From contig JABCZN010000002.1 in the NCBI GenBank assembly GCA_013289665.1, forward strand, positions 372,001 to 436,000: DNA of 64,000 bases, read 5' to 3'. Origin of the DNA: Acidobacteriota bacterium (GTDB lineage: Bacteria > Acidobacteriota > Terriglobia > Acidiferrales > UBA7541). The notes beneath the pieces were generated by a model. That model saw only the letters and a program-made list of their open reading frames with translations, was not told the DNA's origin and did not search any database. Below are positions 26,517-35,674 of this stretch, piece after piece; the first letter of the stretch is position 1; every line of letters starts with the position of its first letter. The translations under genes were made by a program, and so were the position numbers.

Positions 26517-28498
26517 TCAGCTGGCTCCTTCACCACCACGGGAAAGTTCAGGCGAATCTCCGTACCGCGCCCGCCGCCTGTCGGGCTCTTGATTTCCATC
26601 GTGCCACCCGCTTCCTGCAGCCGCCGGTCAACAATCGCCAGGCCCAGCCCGGTTCCCCGCGCCTTGGTAGTGAAGAATGGCTGCAACACCTTGGCCTGGT
26701 CGGCAGCGGAAATTCCCGGCCCGTCATCTTCCACATACACCGTGCAGACTTTCTCCGACGAACGCAGCTGGACGCGCACGTGCCCCCCGTCCTCGACCGC
26801 CTCAATCGCATTTAGCACCACATTCGAAAGAATATCGTTGGCCGCTTCTTCGCCGATTGCGGCCCGTGATTCGCCGTTGGCTTCCCTAAGTTCCAGAGAA
26901 ACCCGCCGCTCGTCCGCGGCGTGCCTGAGCATGTTGGCCACCGTTTCGGTCACCTGTGCCAGGTTGCAGCTCTGTGCGCCATTCCCCACGCGTAGTCCAG
27001 GCCGGCTGAACTGCAACAACTGGTTGAGCCGCGCCGAAAGCCGGTTGATCTCCTCCAGCACCATCTGCGTTTCCTGTCGCAGCGATGCGGGAAGCTCCGG
27101 GCTTTCCATCTGCACCTGCAGAATCGTTTTGATCGAGCCCAGCGGATTCTTGAGGTTGTGCGAAATGCTCGCCGCCATCTGCCCAACCAGCGCCAGCCGC
27201 TCGCGCTCCGCCAGTTCCCGTTCGAGTTGCAGCTTCTCCTCAATCAACCGGCACAAATCAAACGCCCCCGGCAATTGCTCGCACAAAAATTCCAGCGCCG
27301 CATAAGTCTCCCCCGAAATCATCGCTCCAAACGATTGCGCGCGCAGAGAACCCAGCCGCTCTCCCGCTCGCCTGATTTCGAAACTCTGCGCCGATCGAGC
27401 ATCCTCCGTTTTCCTGTCTTGCCGCTCGCCTGAGAGGTCAAACTCCAGTTCCACCTTGGCCAATTGCAATTGCTCGGCAATCCACCCTTCGCAGAATTTT
27501 CTCAGTTTGCTCTGGTCGCCCAGCCTGGCAACTTCGTTGATCGGCAGCATCAATTTCTGCGCGCGATCGACTTCGCTTTGCGCGGTCTGCCGCAACAATC
27601 TCCGTATCACCCGCTGCAGCGGCTCAAAGAACACCACGGGCAAAAATAGCAGGAGGGCGGCCGAAGCTTCCGGCGGAAGGTAGGGATCCAGCCACAAGCT
27701 GGCGCGGCGCACCAAACTCAGATACAAAAGCGCCAGAAAGACTCCCAGCACCGCATAGACCAGGTTGCGCTGCCTGCCAATCTGCAGGAAATTGAATCGT
27801 TGAACGCCCCGGAATAGTTTCACGAGTGGCCCAAGCGCAAGCATCAGGACGATGACCGACAACCCTGGCTCGTGTTCCCCGTTAAAGTTTCGGACCCACA
27901 AAAACATGCTCAGCAAAAAGAATGCCAACGCCAAAAAATCCAATCCGAGTCCTTTGTGAAATTCCTTCTGCGCTTCATCCGGAGCCGTCTTTCTGAAGCG
28001 CCGCTGCCAGTAGGCGGCAATCAGAATCGCGGTGATCAGCCATGCCTGGAAGGCAATTCCAAGCTGCCGCGACGAAGTTTCAAATTGGAAGTTGGCTCTT
28101 ACTTCTAGAGTCGCGAACAATCGGGGCAAAAGGAGCGCGGCCGGGACCCACGCAAGCAGCGACCATTGGATTTTCGCGCGCCGCGAGGAAATGAGCTCCC
28201 GGACAGACGCGTACTCGGTGTGAAGTTGCACCACCAGCGGCGGAATAAACCACAGACCCAGGCACAGAAACGTCCACGCAAATCTCAACAACGCCGGGGG
28301 AGGTGCCCCATAGAAGAGCGTCGCGTTGAGCGCAAGCAGGCTGCTGCCAAAAAAACAGGTGAGCGCCAAGCACAGAAAGAAGAAGAGCCGCTCGAAATTT
28401 CGCTGCCGGCGATGGCCAAGGATTACCACCATCCAGAAAAACGGCAGGAGCGTTCCTGCTGTCAGAACGATTAATCGGAGATACAAAAGCCAGTGCAT
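26513..28498 (-). CDS. Membrane histidine kinase, NtrB/PrsK-like
   Basis: A 661-residue sensor kinase. The N-terminal half has about eight hydrophobic segments (residues 5-310), as in PrsK-type kinases. A GAF-like linker spans about 320-420. The dimerisation helix has the phospho-acceptor His in MAASISHNLKNPLGS (about residue 440), and the catalytic domain has the N box (NDILSNVVLNAIEAV), G1 (VEDDGPGI) and G2 (GTGLGLAIV). It is encoded directly before the sigma-54 response regulator with a 4-base overlap and heads a five-gene run. The ligand is unknown. No clear promoter was found upstream in 28499-28650. Confidence 0.93.
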   Translation of the reverse strand: MHWLLYLRLIVLTAGTLLPFFWMVVILGHRRQRNFERLFFFLCLALTCFFGSSLLALNATLFYGAPPPALLRFAWTFLCLGLWFIPPLVVQLHTEYASVRELISSRRAKIQWSLLAWVPAALLLPRLFATLEVRANFQFETSSRQLGIAFQAWLITAILIAAYWQRRFRKTAPDEAQKEFHKGLGLDFLALAFFLLSMFLWVRNFNGEHEPGLSVIVLMLALGPLVKLFRGVQRFNFLQIGRQRNLVYAVLGVFLALLYLSLVRRASLWLDPYLPPEASAALLLFLPVVFFEPLQRVIRRLLRQTAQSEVDRAQKLMLPINEVARLGDQSKLRKFCEGWIAEQLQLAKVELEFDLSGERQDRKTEDARSAQSFEIRRAGERLGSLRAQSFGAMISGETYAALEFLCEQLPGAFDLCRLIEEKLQLERELAERERLALVGQMAASISHNLKNPLGSIKTILQVQMESPELPASLRQETQMVLEEINRLSARLNQLLQFSRPGLRVGNGAQSCNLAQVTETVANMLRHAADERRVSLELREANGESRAAIGEEAANDILSNVVLNAIEAVEDGGHVRVQLRSSEKVCTVYVEDDGPGISAADQAKVLQPFFTTKARGTGLGLAIVDRRLQEAGGTMEIKSPTGGGRGTEIRLNFPVVVKEPAE

Positions 28499-28655
28499 GC
28501 AGTTCCTTGCCGGAGTCTATAGCTGACGGCAAAGCAGGGCAATGGCCAAGTGCAAGGGAAATCTGGCGGCTATATCACAAAGGAAATAAACAGGTTATAC
28601 CAGATATGCCATCTTTGAGTATGCGCGGCGATCCGTCCGATTGCCGGGATTTTGC

Positions 28656-28683
28656 TTGACTTGATAGGAAAAATTGCTATATT
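28656..28683 (+). promoter_or_regulatory. Sigma-70-type promoter of groES-groEL
   Basis: TTGACT (28656-28661) and TATATT (28678-28683) are spaced by 16 bases. Five of six bases match the consensus in each box. The -10 box touches the CIRCE element, so the two signals belong together. Confidence 0.75.
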
Positions 28684-28708
28684 AGCAGTCGGTATCGAGG
28701 AGTGCTAA
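28682..28708 (+). promoter_or_regulatory. CIRCE operator (HrcA binding site)
   Basis: TTAGCAGTC, nine bases, then GAGTGCTAA. The consensus is TTAGCACTC-N9-GAGTGCTAA, so only one base of the left arm differs. It overlaps the -10 box of the groESL promoter, the usual position for repression by HrcA released on heat shock. The hrcA gene itself is not in the window. Confidence 0.92.
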
Positions 28709-28781
28709 TCGCTTTTCCTGCCCTCCTCAATCACCGTTTCTGGAGTCTTACCGCTAGATCACCTATGGAGGTTTTTCAAAG

Positions 28782-29096
28782 ATGGCAGTCAATCTGACAC
28801 CGCTGCACGACCGCGTGATCGTGAAGCGCATTGAAGAGAAGGAAACCGTCAAGGGCGGCATCATCATCCCCGACTCCGCGAAGGAAAAGCCGCAAGAGGG
28901 CGAAGTGATCGCCGTCGGTGCCGGCAAGCGCGAGAAGGGCGAGCGTGTGCCCCTCGACGTGAATGTTGGCGACCGTGTGCTGTTTGGCAAGTACAGCGGG
29001 AGCGAAATCAAGATCGATGGCGAAGAACTGCTGATCCTCCGCGAGGAAGAAATTCTCGCCAAGCTCGGCGGCGCCGCCAAAGCAGCAAAGAAGTAA
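28782..29096 (+). CDS. groES: Co-chaperonin GroES
   Basis: A 104-residue Cpn10 protein that caps the GroEL folding chamber. The start [12 protein letters not shown], the mobile loop [20 protein letters not shown], the block [10 protein letters not shown] and [32 protein letters not shown] are all canonical. A TGGAGG ribosome site precedes the ATG. It is transcribed from the promoter and CIRCE operator just upstream and followed by groEL after 164 bases. Confidence 0.98.
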   Translation: MAVNLTPLHDRVIVKRIEEKETVKGGIIIPDSAKEKPQEGEVIAVGAGKREKGERVPLDVNVGDRVLFGKYSGSEIKIDGEELLILREEEILAKLGGAAKAAKK

Positions 29097-29206
29097 GGCA
29101 GCGACGAGCCAGCAGATAGCAGATAACGGGAATGGGCAGCGCAGTCCATGCTTCCTGACCGCTGATATCTGATTACTGATTACCTTCATCAATTTCACGG
29201 CAGTAA

Positions 29207-30898
<1,692 letters not shown>

Positions 30899-30931
30899 GC
30901 CTTCCGAGTAAGCCCAGAATCTCAATCCAAC

Positions 30932-30962
30932 AAAGGGGGCGGCCGATTTGGTCGCCCCTTTC
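30932..30962 (+). terminator. Rho-independent-like terminator after groEL
   Basis: AAAGGGGGCGGCC and GGTCGCCCCTTT pair as a long stem with one bulged G and one G-T pair around a GATTT loop. It lies 33 bases after the groEL stop and ends in a short T-rich run (CCCCTTTCCTTTG). Confidence 0.75.
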
Positions 30963-31030
30963 CTTTGCTGGAGATCATCGAACAGGATGGTCGCAAAATA
31001 AATCGAAATCGTTCATTATTCCTACATAAA

Positions 31031-31326
31031 ATGCGCACTCTCGAGAAATTAACAATAAAGAGTTTCAAATCCATCCGCGAGCAGACACCCTTGCACTTGG
31101 TAGGCTCAACGTCTTTATTGGTGGCAATGGCGCGGGAAAATCCAATTTAATTGAGGTATTCCGGTTCCTGCGCGAAATTGTGAACCAGAATTTGGCTGAC
31201 TATACCGGGATCAAAGGAGGTGCGAACACGCTCCTTTATTTCGGAAGGAAATTGGAACGGATCCGCATGGAATGTCCGCATTTCGATGAGTGGCTCACCA
31301 AGCTCGAGGTTCTCGGGGGCCAATGA
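31031..31326 (+). pseudogene. Remnant of an AAA family ATPase (AAA_21/RecF-like), frameshifted and truncated
   Basis: From the ATG at 31031 one frame reads MRTLEKLTIKSFKSIREQ. A shift near 31085-31095 is then needed to continue as LGRLNVFIGGNGAGKSNLIE, a clear Walker A of SMC/RecF-like AAA ATPases. The extra two bases may be the duplicated AC in CAGACACCC. The second frame ends at TGA 31324-31326 after only about 98 codons, so the Walker B half (some 250 residues in the family) is missing. The region is AT-richer than its neighbours, which suggests acquired DNA. Such ATPases often belong to defence or mobile units; here it is dead. Confidence 0.7.
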
Positions 31327-31641
31327 TGAGCGCTCATATGTTCAACCTGGGGATCATCAATGTGGTCAATTTAGGGGCCGCCTATGTGGTTTTGCGCCTT
31401 GTTAGTGCGGACTATGGAAAATACCTACGCCTGCAATTTCCTACTGAAAACTTGACAGGATTTTCCCTCAGACAAGATTGCACCCAGTGAGACACTTTTA
31501 CACGCTTCGGAACTCTTGCTAATCACACCCTAAACATTGACTCACGTTTGCAGGTAAGTGACTCATTTCCGGTCACTAAGAGTCCTCCAACTTTGACCGC
31601 CGGACTGCCTTTGGCATTGCACATGCTCTCCTATCACCGAC
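31327..31641. other. Non-coding or decayed region after the ATPase remnant
   Basis: No convincing gene is seen. A 55-codon frame (31323-31490, starting MMSAHMFNLGIINVVNLGAA) begins in an ATGA overlap with the end of the ATPase remnant, but it resembles nothing recognised and has no ribosome site. Base composition is lower in GC than the flanks, consistent with leftover foreign DNA. Confidence 0.4.
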
Positions 31642-32442
31642 ATGCAAATGAATGAAAACATCTCGAATTACGCAGTCCACTTGAAGCCGGCCGACGCGCG
31701 CCGAACCAACGAATTTGTGGGTCGCATGCTCCGCGTCTTCGCAGTCCTCGGCGCCCTGGCCCTTCTCGCGCTTTCCGCCGGATTCGCCCTGCTGCTGGGC
31801 GTCGGCCACTGGCTGGTGAAGGAAGATTCCCTAGAAAAGGCCAGCGCCATCGCAGTGCTCAGCGGCAATTTCCCCGCCCGCGCTCTTGAAGCCGCTTCGC
31901 TTTTTCGCAATGGTTTTGCCGGTGAAATATGGTTGACGCATCCCGGTCCGCAATCGGACGCGCTAACTCAGATGGGCATTCACTATCCGGGCGAAGCCGA
32001 TTTCAACTATCAGGTTCTCCGCCGCCAGGGAGTCCCGGCAAAAGCGATTCACGTCCTCGGCGCCCCGGTCATCAACACCTCGGATGAACTCGAAGTCATC
32101 AGCAGCGCGCTCCTGCAGAAGCAGGGCGCCTCGGTCATTATAGTGACCAACAAGGCCCACACCAGGCGGGTTCATGAATTGTGGAACAGGTTCGACTCCG
32201 CTCGCGGAAAAATCATCGTCCACGGCATCGCCAACGACGACTTCCAGCCCTCGGCCTGGTGGACCCGCACGGGAGATACTCACCAGGTGGTCCACGAAAT
32301 CTTCGGAATGATCAACGTCTGGGCGGGGCTTCCGATGCAATCCGCACTGCATTCGCGTGAAGCACTCGCCCAGAACGAGCTCCAGCAATCGCCGAAGCTC
32401 GTCCCCGTCGCGAAAATATCATCTTCCAATAGCGACGATTAG
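31642..32442 (+). CDS. YdcF-like DUF218 domain protein
   Basis: A 266-residue protein with one N-terminal membrane segment (about residues 29-53, LRVFAVLGALALLALSAGFA) followed by a DUF218 domain. Supporting blocks are ASAIAVLSGNFPARALEAASLFRNG, then EIWLTH, VINTSDELEVI and SVIIVTNKAHTRRV. The family includes YdcF and SanA proteins, thought to act in envelope functions such as vancomycin exclusion; the chemistry is not established. ATG CAA ATG gives two possible starts at 31642 and 31648. The gene stands alone between decayed DNA and a minus-strand group. Confidence 0.82.
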   Translation: MQMNENISNYAVHLKPADARRTNEFVGRMLRVFAVLGALALLALSAGFALLLGVGHWLVKEDSLEKASAIAVLSGNFPARALEAASLFRNGFAGEIWLTHPGPQSDALTQMGIHYPGEADFNYQVLRRQGVPAKAIHVLGAPVINTSDELEVISSALLQKQGASVIIVTNKAHTRRVHELWNRFDSARGKIIVHGIANDDFQPSAWWTRTGDTHQVVHEIFGMINVWAGLPMQSALHSREALAQNELQQSPKLVPVAKISSSNSDD

Positions 32443-32464
32443 CTCAACTACGTTTAACCTGCCC

Positions 32465-32797
32465 TCAATCGCGGTGCCCCGCTGCTGCCCCTGTTGCCTT
32501 TGGCGTCTTCGAGGCCAGGATATCCAGCTTGTTGATTTCGGGCGCTTTGGAAAAAAGCTCCGGCGCTTTCGCCATCAGCGCTTTCGCTATATCGCCCGAG
32601 AGGTGCGAGTCGCGGCCTTTTTCACCCGGAAACGTATCGAAGATTCCGAACTTCGCCGGACCAATTTTCACCGCGTACCAACTTGTCGTTTCCACTTCCC
32701 TCTCTGCCAGCGGCTGGGCTGACTTCAAGAAGGCCTCAACCTCGTTTTCCTTGCCCGGTTTGCTTTCCACGACTGCCCAGATTGCTACTCGATCCAT
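32465..32797 (-). CDS. Antibiotic biosynthesis monooxygenase (ABM) domain protein
   Basis: A 110-residue single-domain protein. The pattern VAIWAVVESKPGKENEVEAFL, then ETTSWYAVKIGPAKFGIFDTF, fits the dimeric ABM/YgiN fold, whose members include quinol and polyketide monooxygenases and haem-degrading enzymes. The reaction here is not predictable. The ATG at 32797 is chosen because GGAGG lies eight bases before it; a TTG at 32812 is less likely. It is convergent with the YdcF-like gene, their stops being 22 bases apart. Confidence 0.75.
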   Translation of the reverse strand: MDRVAIWAVVESKPGKENEVEAFLKSAQPLAEREVETTSWYAVKIGPAKFGIFDTFPGEKGRDSHLSGDIAKALMAKAPELFSKAPEINKLDILASKTPKATGAAAGHRD

Positions 32798-32864
32798 GAT
32801 CAATGCCTCCAATCTCTAGGATAGGGTGAATTGCGCGGATTCACTCCGCAATTGGATGCAGCCT

Positions 32865-33440
32865 TCAGGTCCCAAGATAGGAAACGTGCACGTAGGCCCC
32901 GGTATGAACGTTGTAAAGCATGTACCAGCCGATGTGGTCGGGGTCTTCATAGACCACGAAGTCGTCGCCGCAGTCCCAGCACCAGTCCGCGCAAGTCGCC
33001 CAATCCCAATCCGCCACCTGGAAGTAGAAGCCGCCTGGGAACCAGAAGCGATGGTGGTCGCGGTCGATCCGTTCAACGTGGTAGCGGTAGGATGCGCCGA
33101 AATGCTCGAAGTGGCCATGCTCGAAGGGGTGGTCCACATGAAAGCGCTTGTCATCGGGACTGTCGTGTCCGTACCAATGGTCGTTGCTCACATGCTGCGT
33201 TTCGTTGACTTTGCCGCTTGGGTGGCGCTCTACTTCAGGCCTTCCCTGCGGAGCTTCCCGATGCGCGGGGGCTGGGGGAATCCGCCCCTGGTTGGCTCGC
33301 GGCACATCATTGCGCGACTGGGCGCGCGGTGCTTCGGCGTGCTGCCCTTCGGGGTGTCCGCCTTCAGGATGCTGCGCGTAGACACCCGCGGTCCCAAACC
33401 ATATCCCGGCTCCCAACAGCAACAGCGATTGACCCCTCAT
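32865..33440 (-). CDS. Secreted His/Pro-rich protein of unknown function
   Basis: A 191-residue protein. A signal peptide is evident (MRGQSLLLLGAGIWFGTAGVYAQ, cleavage near residue 23). A linker rich in His, Pro, Glu and Gln follows (residues 24-75), then an aromatic C-terminal half with many His/Trp/Asp (HWYGHDSPDDKRFHVDHPFEHGHFEHFG, shown here only as composition) and two close cysteines in the TCADWCWDCGDD stretch. GAGGAGG precedes the ATG by seven bases. The fold is not recognised; the ending, ADWDWATCADW through YVHVSYLGT, is of a type seen in secreted acidobacterial proteins. Metal binding is possible but inferred. Confidence 0.72.
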   Translation of the reverse strand: MRGQSLLLLGAGIWFGTAGVYAQHPEGGHPEGQHAEAPRAQSRNDVPRANQGRIPPAPAHREAPQGRPEVERHPSGKVNETQHVSNDHWYGHDSPDDKRFHVDHPFEHGHFEHFGASYRYHVERIDRDHHRFWFPGGFYFQVADWDWATCADWCWDCGDDFVVYEDPDHIGWYMLYNVHTGAYVHVSYLGT

Positions 33441-33675
33441 CGTTAGCCTCCTCAGATTAAGGCGTTCACCTGGATGCGGGCCAACACACGAAGTTGCCTA
33501 GATTGTACTCGTGCTTGGTGCGATTTTCATCGGGGATTTCCCTGCTTTGTAACTAAGGTGATTCCTGTGCCCCTGCCGGTGTCTCCGTCCCAATCCCCGC
33601 GCGTCTTCCCGCGATTGCAGCGCAATTACCGAATCCCCGGATATTCCAACCCTGCCGCCCCGAATACTTTTCGGG

Positions 33676-34110
33676 CTACTTGGTTGTGATTCCAAACAAG
33701 AATGCCAACGCCGACAAAAAACCCAGCAAGGTGCGTACGGCATGCAGATAGTTCCACTTCTGAAGGAGCGCTCGCTCGACCGGGCCGGCTTCATCGGCCG
33801 GAGTCGCCAGCAGCCGTTTGTTCGTCGGCAACATCCCAAAGATAGTCCACGGCCAGTTCGCAAACAGCAGCAGCGCTCCGGCGATAAATGTCGTTTTGCC
33901 GGTGATGTCCCAGGCCTATGTCCCCAGCAGGAAGCCGACGAGCGCCAGGCTAGCCTGCATTGCAAATCCTCGTTGGTAGGAAAGCTTCCACTCGGCAAGC
34001 AGCGCTCGATCGTCCAGAGCAAGGCGGGCCGGTTGTTCGGCGAAGTTGATGTAGAACGCCGCTCCTGTAAAGACACCCGCCACCATCAGGGGGATACAAG
34101 CTGCGATCAA
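33676..34110 (-). pseudogene. DUF1772 membrane protein gene interrupted by an amber codon
   Basis: The frame from ATG 34110 reads IPLMVAGVFTGAAFYINFAEQPARL and LQASLALVGFLLGT-like residues of the DUF1772 (anthrone oxygenase-like) family. A TAG at 33918-33916 follows residue 64. Past it the same frame continues without gap as AWDITGKTTFIAGALLLFAN and PTNKRLLATPADEAGPVERA to a natural stop at 33676, for about 144 codons in all, the family's usual length. A single base change (for example from TAT or TGG) explains the break. The first 64 residues may still be made. It begins 10 bases after the DinB gene. Confidence 0.85.
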
Positions 34111-34120
34111 GGTTCTTCTC

Positions 34121-34726
34121 CTAGCGTCTGGGAAAATTCGGATCCGCTTTCACTTCCAATATCTGCGCCGTATGCCTCCGCATGTGGGCCGAGGTCAGCA
34201 AAATCCACTGGTAGGTATCCAGCGTCTTGAACACCGGGTGGTCCATGAAATGATCCCGCAGGTCCTCCTGCGTCGTATTAACAAACTCGATGGTGCGCGC
34301 GCGATTCTCCAGCACGTTTTTCCTGATCTCCCCGGATGAAGTCCACCGCCGTATGGGCTGGATGGGCTCGGGAGCCTTGAACCTGGTGCTGCGGTCAACG
34401 GCCATGACCATCATCGTGCTGTCTTTCCCCTCTACCTCGGCGCGCTTCTCCGGCTCCGCCGGGCCTTTCAGCGCCTGCTCGGTAATCAGATTCAGGATGA
34501 ATGCCTCCGTCACGCCGATATGCTCCGCGCATTCGGCGATCGACCGCCGGTCCGGCCCCGGTTTGAAGTTCCACTGCGCCTCTGAGAGGCCGCTCGTGGC
34601 ATCGAGAAATGCCTTCCGTGAACCCTCGAGTTCCGCCACGGCGTGGTCCCGCTCGGCTGGCGACAGGGTTTGCTCCACCCCCGGATTGAGCAACAACAAT
34701 GCGAATGCCATCGAAATGATCCTCAT
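34121..34726 (-). CDS. DinB-like (DinB_2) protein
   Basis: A 201-residue protein. The N-terminus (MRIISMAFALLLLNPGVEQ) looks like a signal peptide or a single membrane anchor. The rest fits the DinB/YfiT four-helix bundle: the first His in RSIAECAEHIGVTEAFIL and the second pair in SAHMRRHTAQILEV, with the expected spacing for the metal triad. The family contains bacillithiol and mycothiol transferases and many unassigned hydrolases, so no substrate is claimed. It is probably co-transcribed with the broken DUF1772 gene. Confidence 0.82.
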   Translation of the reverse strand: MRIISMAFALLLLNPGVEQTLSPAERDHAVAELEGSRKAFLDATSGLSEAQWNFKPGPDRRSIAECAEHIGVTEAFILNLITEQALKGPAEPEKRAEVEGKDSTMMVMAVDRSTRFKAPEPIQPIRRWTSSGEIRKNVLENRARTIEFVNTTQEDLRDHFMDHPVFKTLDTYQWILLTSAHMRRHTAQILEVKADPNFPRR

Positions 34727-34768
34727 GACTTCATCCTTTCAATTTTGATTTCACGTTCACTGCTCCCG

Positions 34769-35260
34769 CTAGGATTCCTTCCGCTGTGCCGCTTCCACAT
34801 AGAGAGCCAGGATCGCCGGCCAGCCGCCCGGTGCGCCGACCTGTTCCCGCATCTTCGTCCATCCCTCGCCATGCTTATCGAGACGCCGGTGCTCGAATTC
34901 GACTCGCGTCGACTCCGGTCCTTCGGCTAAGAATTCCAGCGCCACTTCGCTCGCGCGCGCCATATCCCCGTTGACGCTCCAATCCGGCTGTACGTGCCAG
35001 GAAAGTACCACCCTCTTCGGCGGCTCCCACGCCAGCACGCTCCCCCAGATGCATTCCGAGCCCTTCACATTGATCTCGTACCACCGTCCTCCGACGCGTG
35101 GTTCGACAAATATGTCCTTAAACGGGGTGCCGCCGACGTGGTGCGTTGCAGGCCACCATCTCCCCATGCGCTCGGTAAACACCTTGAACGCTTTCTCAAT
35201 CGGAACCTCGACGCGCAGGGTTCTTCTTACGACCGCGTCTTGAGCCGTTTCGGGCGTCAT
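34769..35260 (-). CDS. SRPBCC (AHSA1-like) family protein
   Basis: A 163-residue protein of the START/SRPBCC helix-grip fold, in the group related to the activator of Hsp90 ATPase. VRRTLRVEVPIEKAFKVFTERMGRWWP begins the domain; VEPRVGGRWYEI, WGSVLAWEPPKRVVLSWHV and VEFEHRRLDKHGEGW continue it. Such genes often sit beside an ArsR regulator, as here. The ATG at 35260 is preceded by AAAAGGAG seven bases away and lies 65 bases inside the regulator gene, in another frame, so the two are coupled. The ligand is unknown. Confidence 0.86.
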   Translation of the reverse strand: MTPETAQDAVVRRTLRVEVPIEKAFKVFTERMGRWWPATHHVGGTPFKDIFVEPRVGGRWYEINVKGSECIWGSVLAWEPPKRVVLSWHVQPDWSVNGDMARASEVALEFLAEGPESTRVEFEHRRLDKHGEGWTKMREQVGAPGGWPAILALYVEAAQRKES

Positions 35261-35582
35261 GCTCTTTCTCCTTTTTGTATTCTTCCTCGGCAAACTTTTT
35301 GAACGCGGATAGAGCCTGATCCCACAGGTTCGCAAAATGATCGCGGAGCAGCGCCACTCCATGGAGATTCAGTTCGTAAATCCGCCGGGCGCCTTCGCGG
35401 CGGTTCCGCACCAGCCGGGCTTCCTTTAACACGCGCAGGTGCTGGGACACGGCCGGGCGCGAAACCGGCAAGCCGGCGGCAAGCTGGTTCACTGCCTGTG
35501 GATGGTCCGCCAGCATCTCGAAGATGGCCAGTCGGGTGGGATCGCCCAGCGCCGTCAGTCCGTTTTGTATGTAAGTATCCAC
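35196..35582 (-). CDS. ArsR family transcriptional regulator
   Basis: A 128-residue regulator. The winged helix spans about residues 8-90 (LGDPTRLAIFEMLADHPQAV, then AAGLPVSRPAVSQHLRVLKEARLV), with the recognition helix in PAVSQHL. The metal-binding CXC of true arsenic sensors is absent; this is the aromatic or SRPBCC-linked type. A basic, Lys/Arg-rich tail (from residue 100) overlaps the start of the SRPBCC gene. Two tandem palindromes cover its start codon and upstream DNA, pointing to autoregulation. Confidence 0.92.
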   Translation of the reverse strand: MDTYIQNGLTALGDPTRLAIFEMLADHPQAVNQLAAGLPVSRPAVSQHLRVLKEARLVRNRREGARRIYELNLHGVALLRDHFANLWDQALSAFKKFAEEEYKKEKEHDARNGSRRGRKKNPARRGSD

Positions 35583-35603
35583 TTACGGTAAGCTACAGCT
35601 TAC
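35571..35603 (-). promoter_or_regulatory. Tandem palindromic operator of the ArsR gene
   Basis: GTAAGTATCCACTTAC (35571-35586) and GTAAGCTACAGCTTAC (35588-35603) are both perfect inverted repeats of the form GTAAG-N6-CTTAC, one base apart, so the repeat period is 17 bases. The first includes the ATG of the ArsR gene. The second covers the likely -10 box (35590-35595). The operator is inferred to bind the ArsR dimer. Confidence 0.72.
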
Positions 35604-35618
35604 GCATATTCCTGTCAA
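35590..35618 (-). promoter_or_regulatory. Promoter of the ArsR-SRPBCC genes
   Basis: On the minus strand a perfect -35 box TTGACA (35618-35613) is followed after 17 bases by TAGCTT (35595-35590), a weak -10 box. The -10 box lies within the upstream palindrome, and the start codon follows after seven bases, so the message would be leaderless or nearly so. Confidence 0.5.
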
Positions 35619-35674
35619 GCTTTTTCTGGGGAAGCATCGTCTCCCCTCCCGGTCGTGACTCTTGCTGGTCTGGC

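Noticed and set aside
29101-29200. CRISPR-like repeat array in the groES-groEL gap
   Set aside because: The units are only 5-10 bases, degenerate, without regular spacers or cas genes.
31290-31490. Small gene after the ATPase remnant
   Set aside because: There is no ribosome site and no family; it starts inside the decayed gene. It was kept only as a remark on the region.
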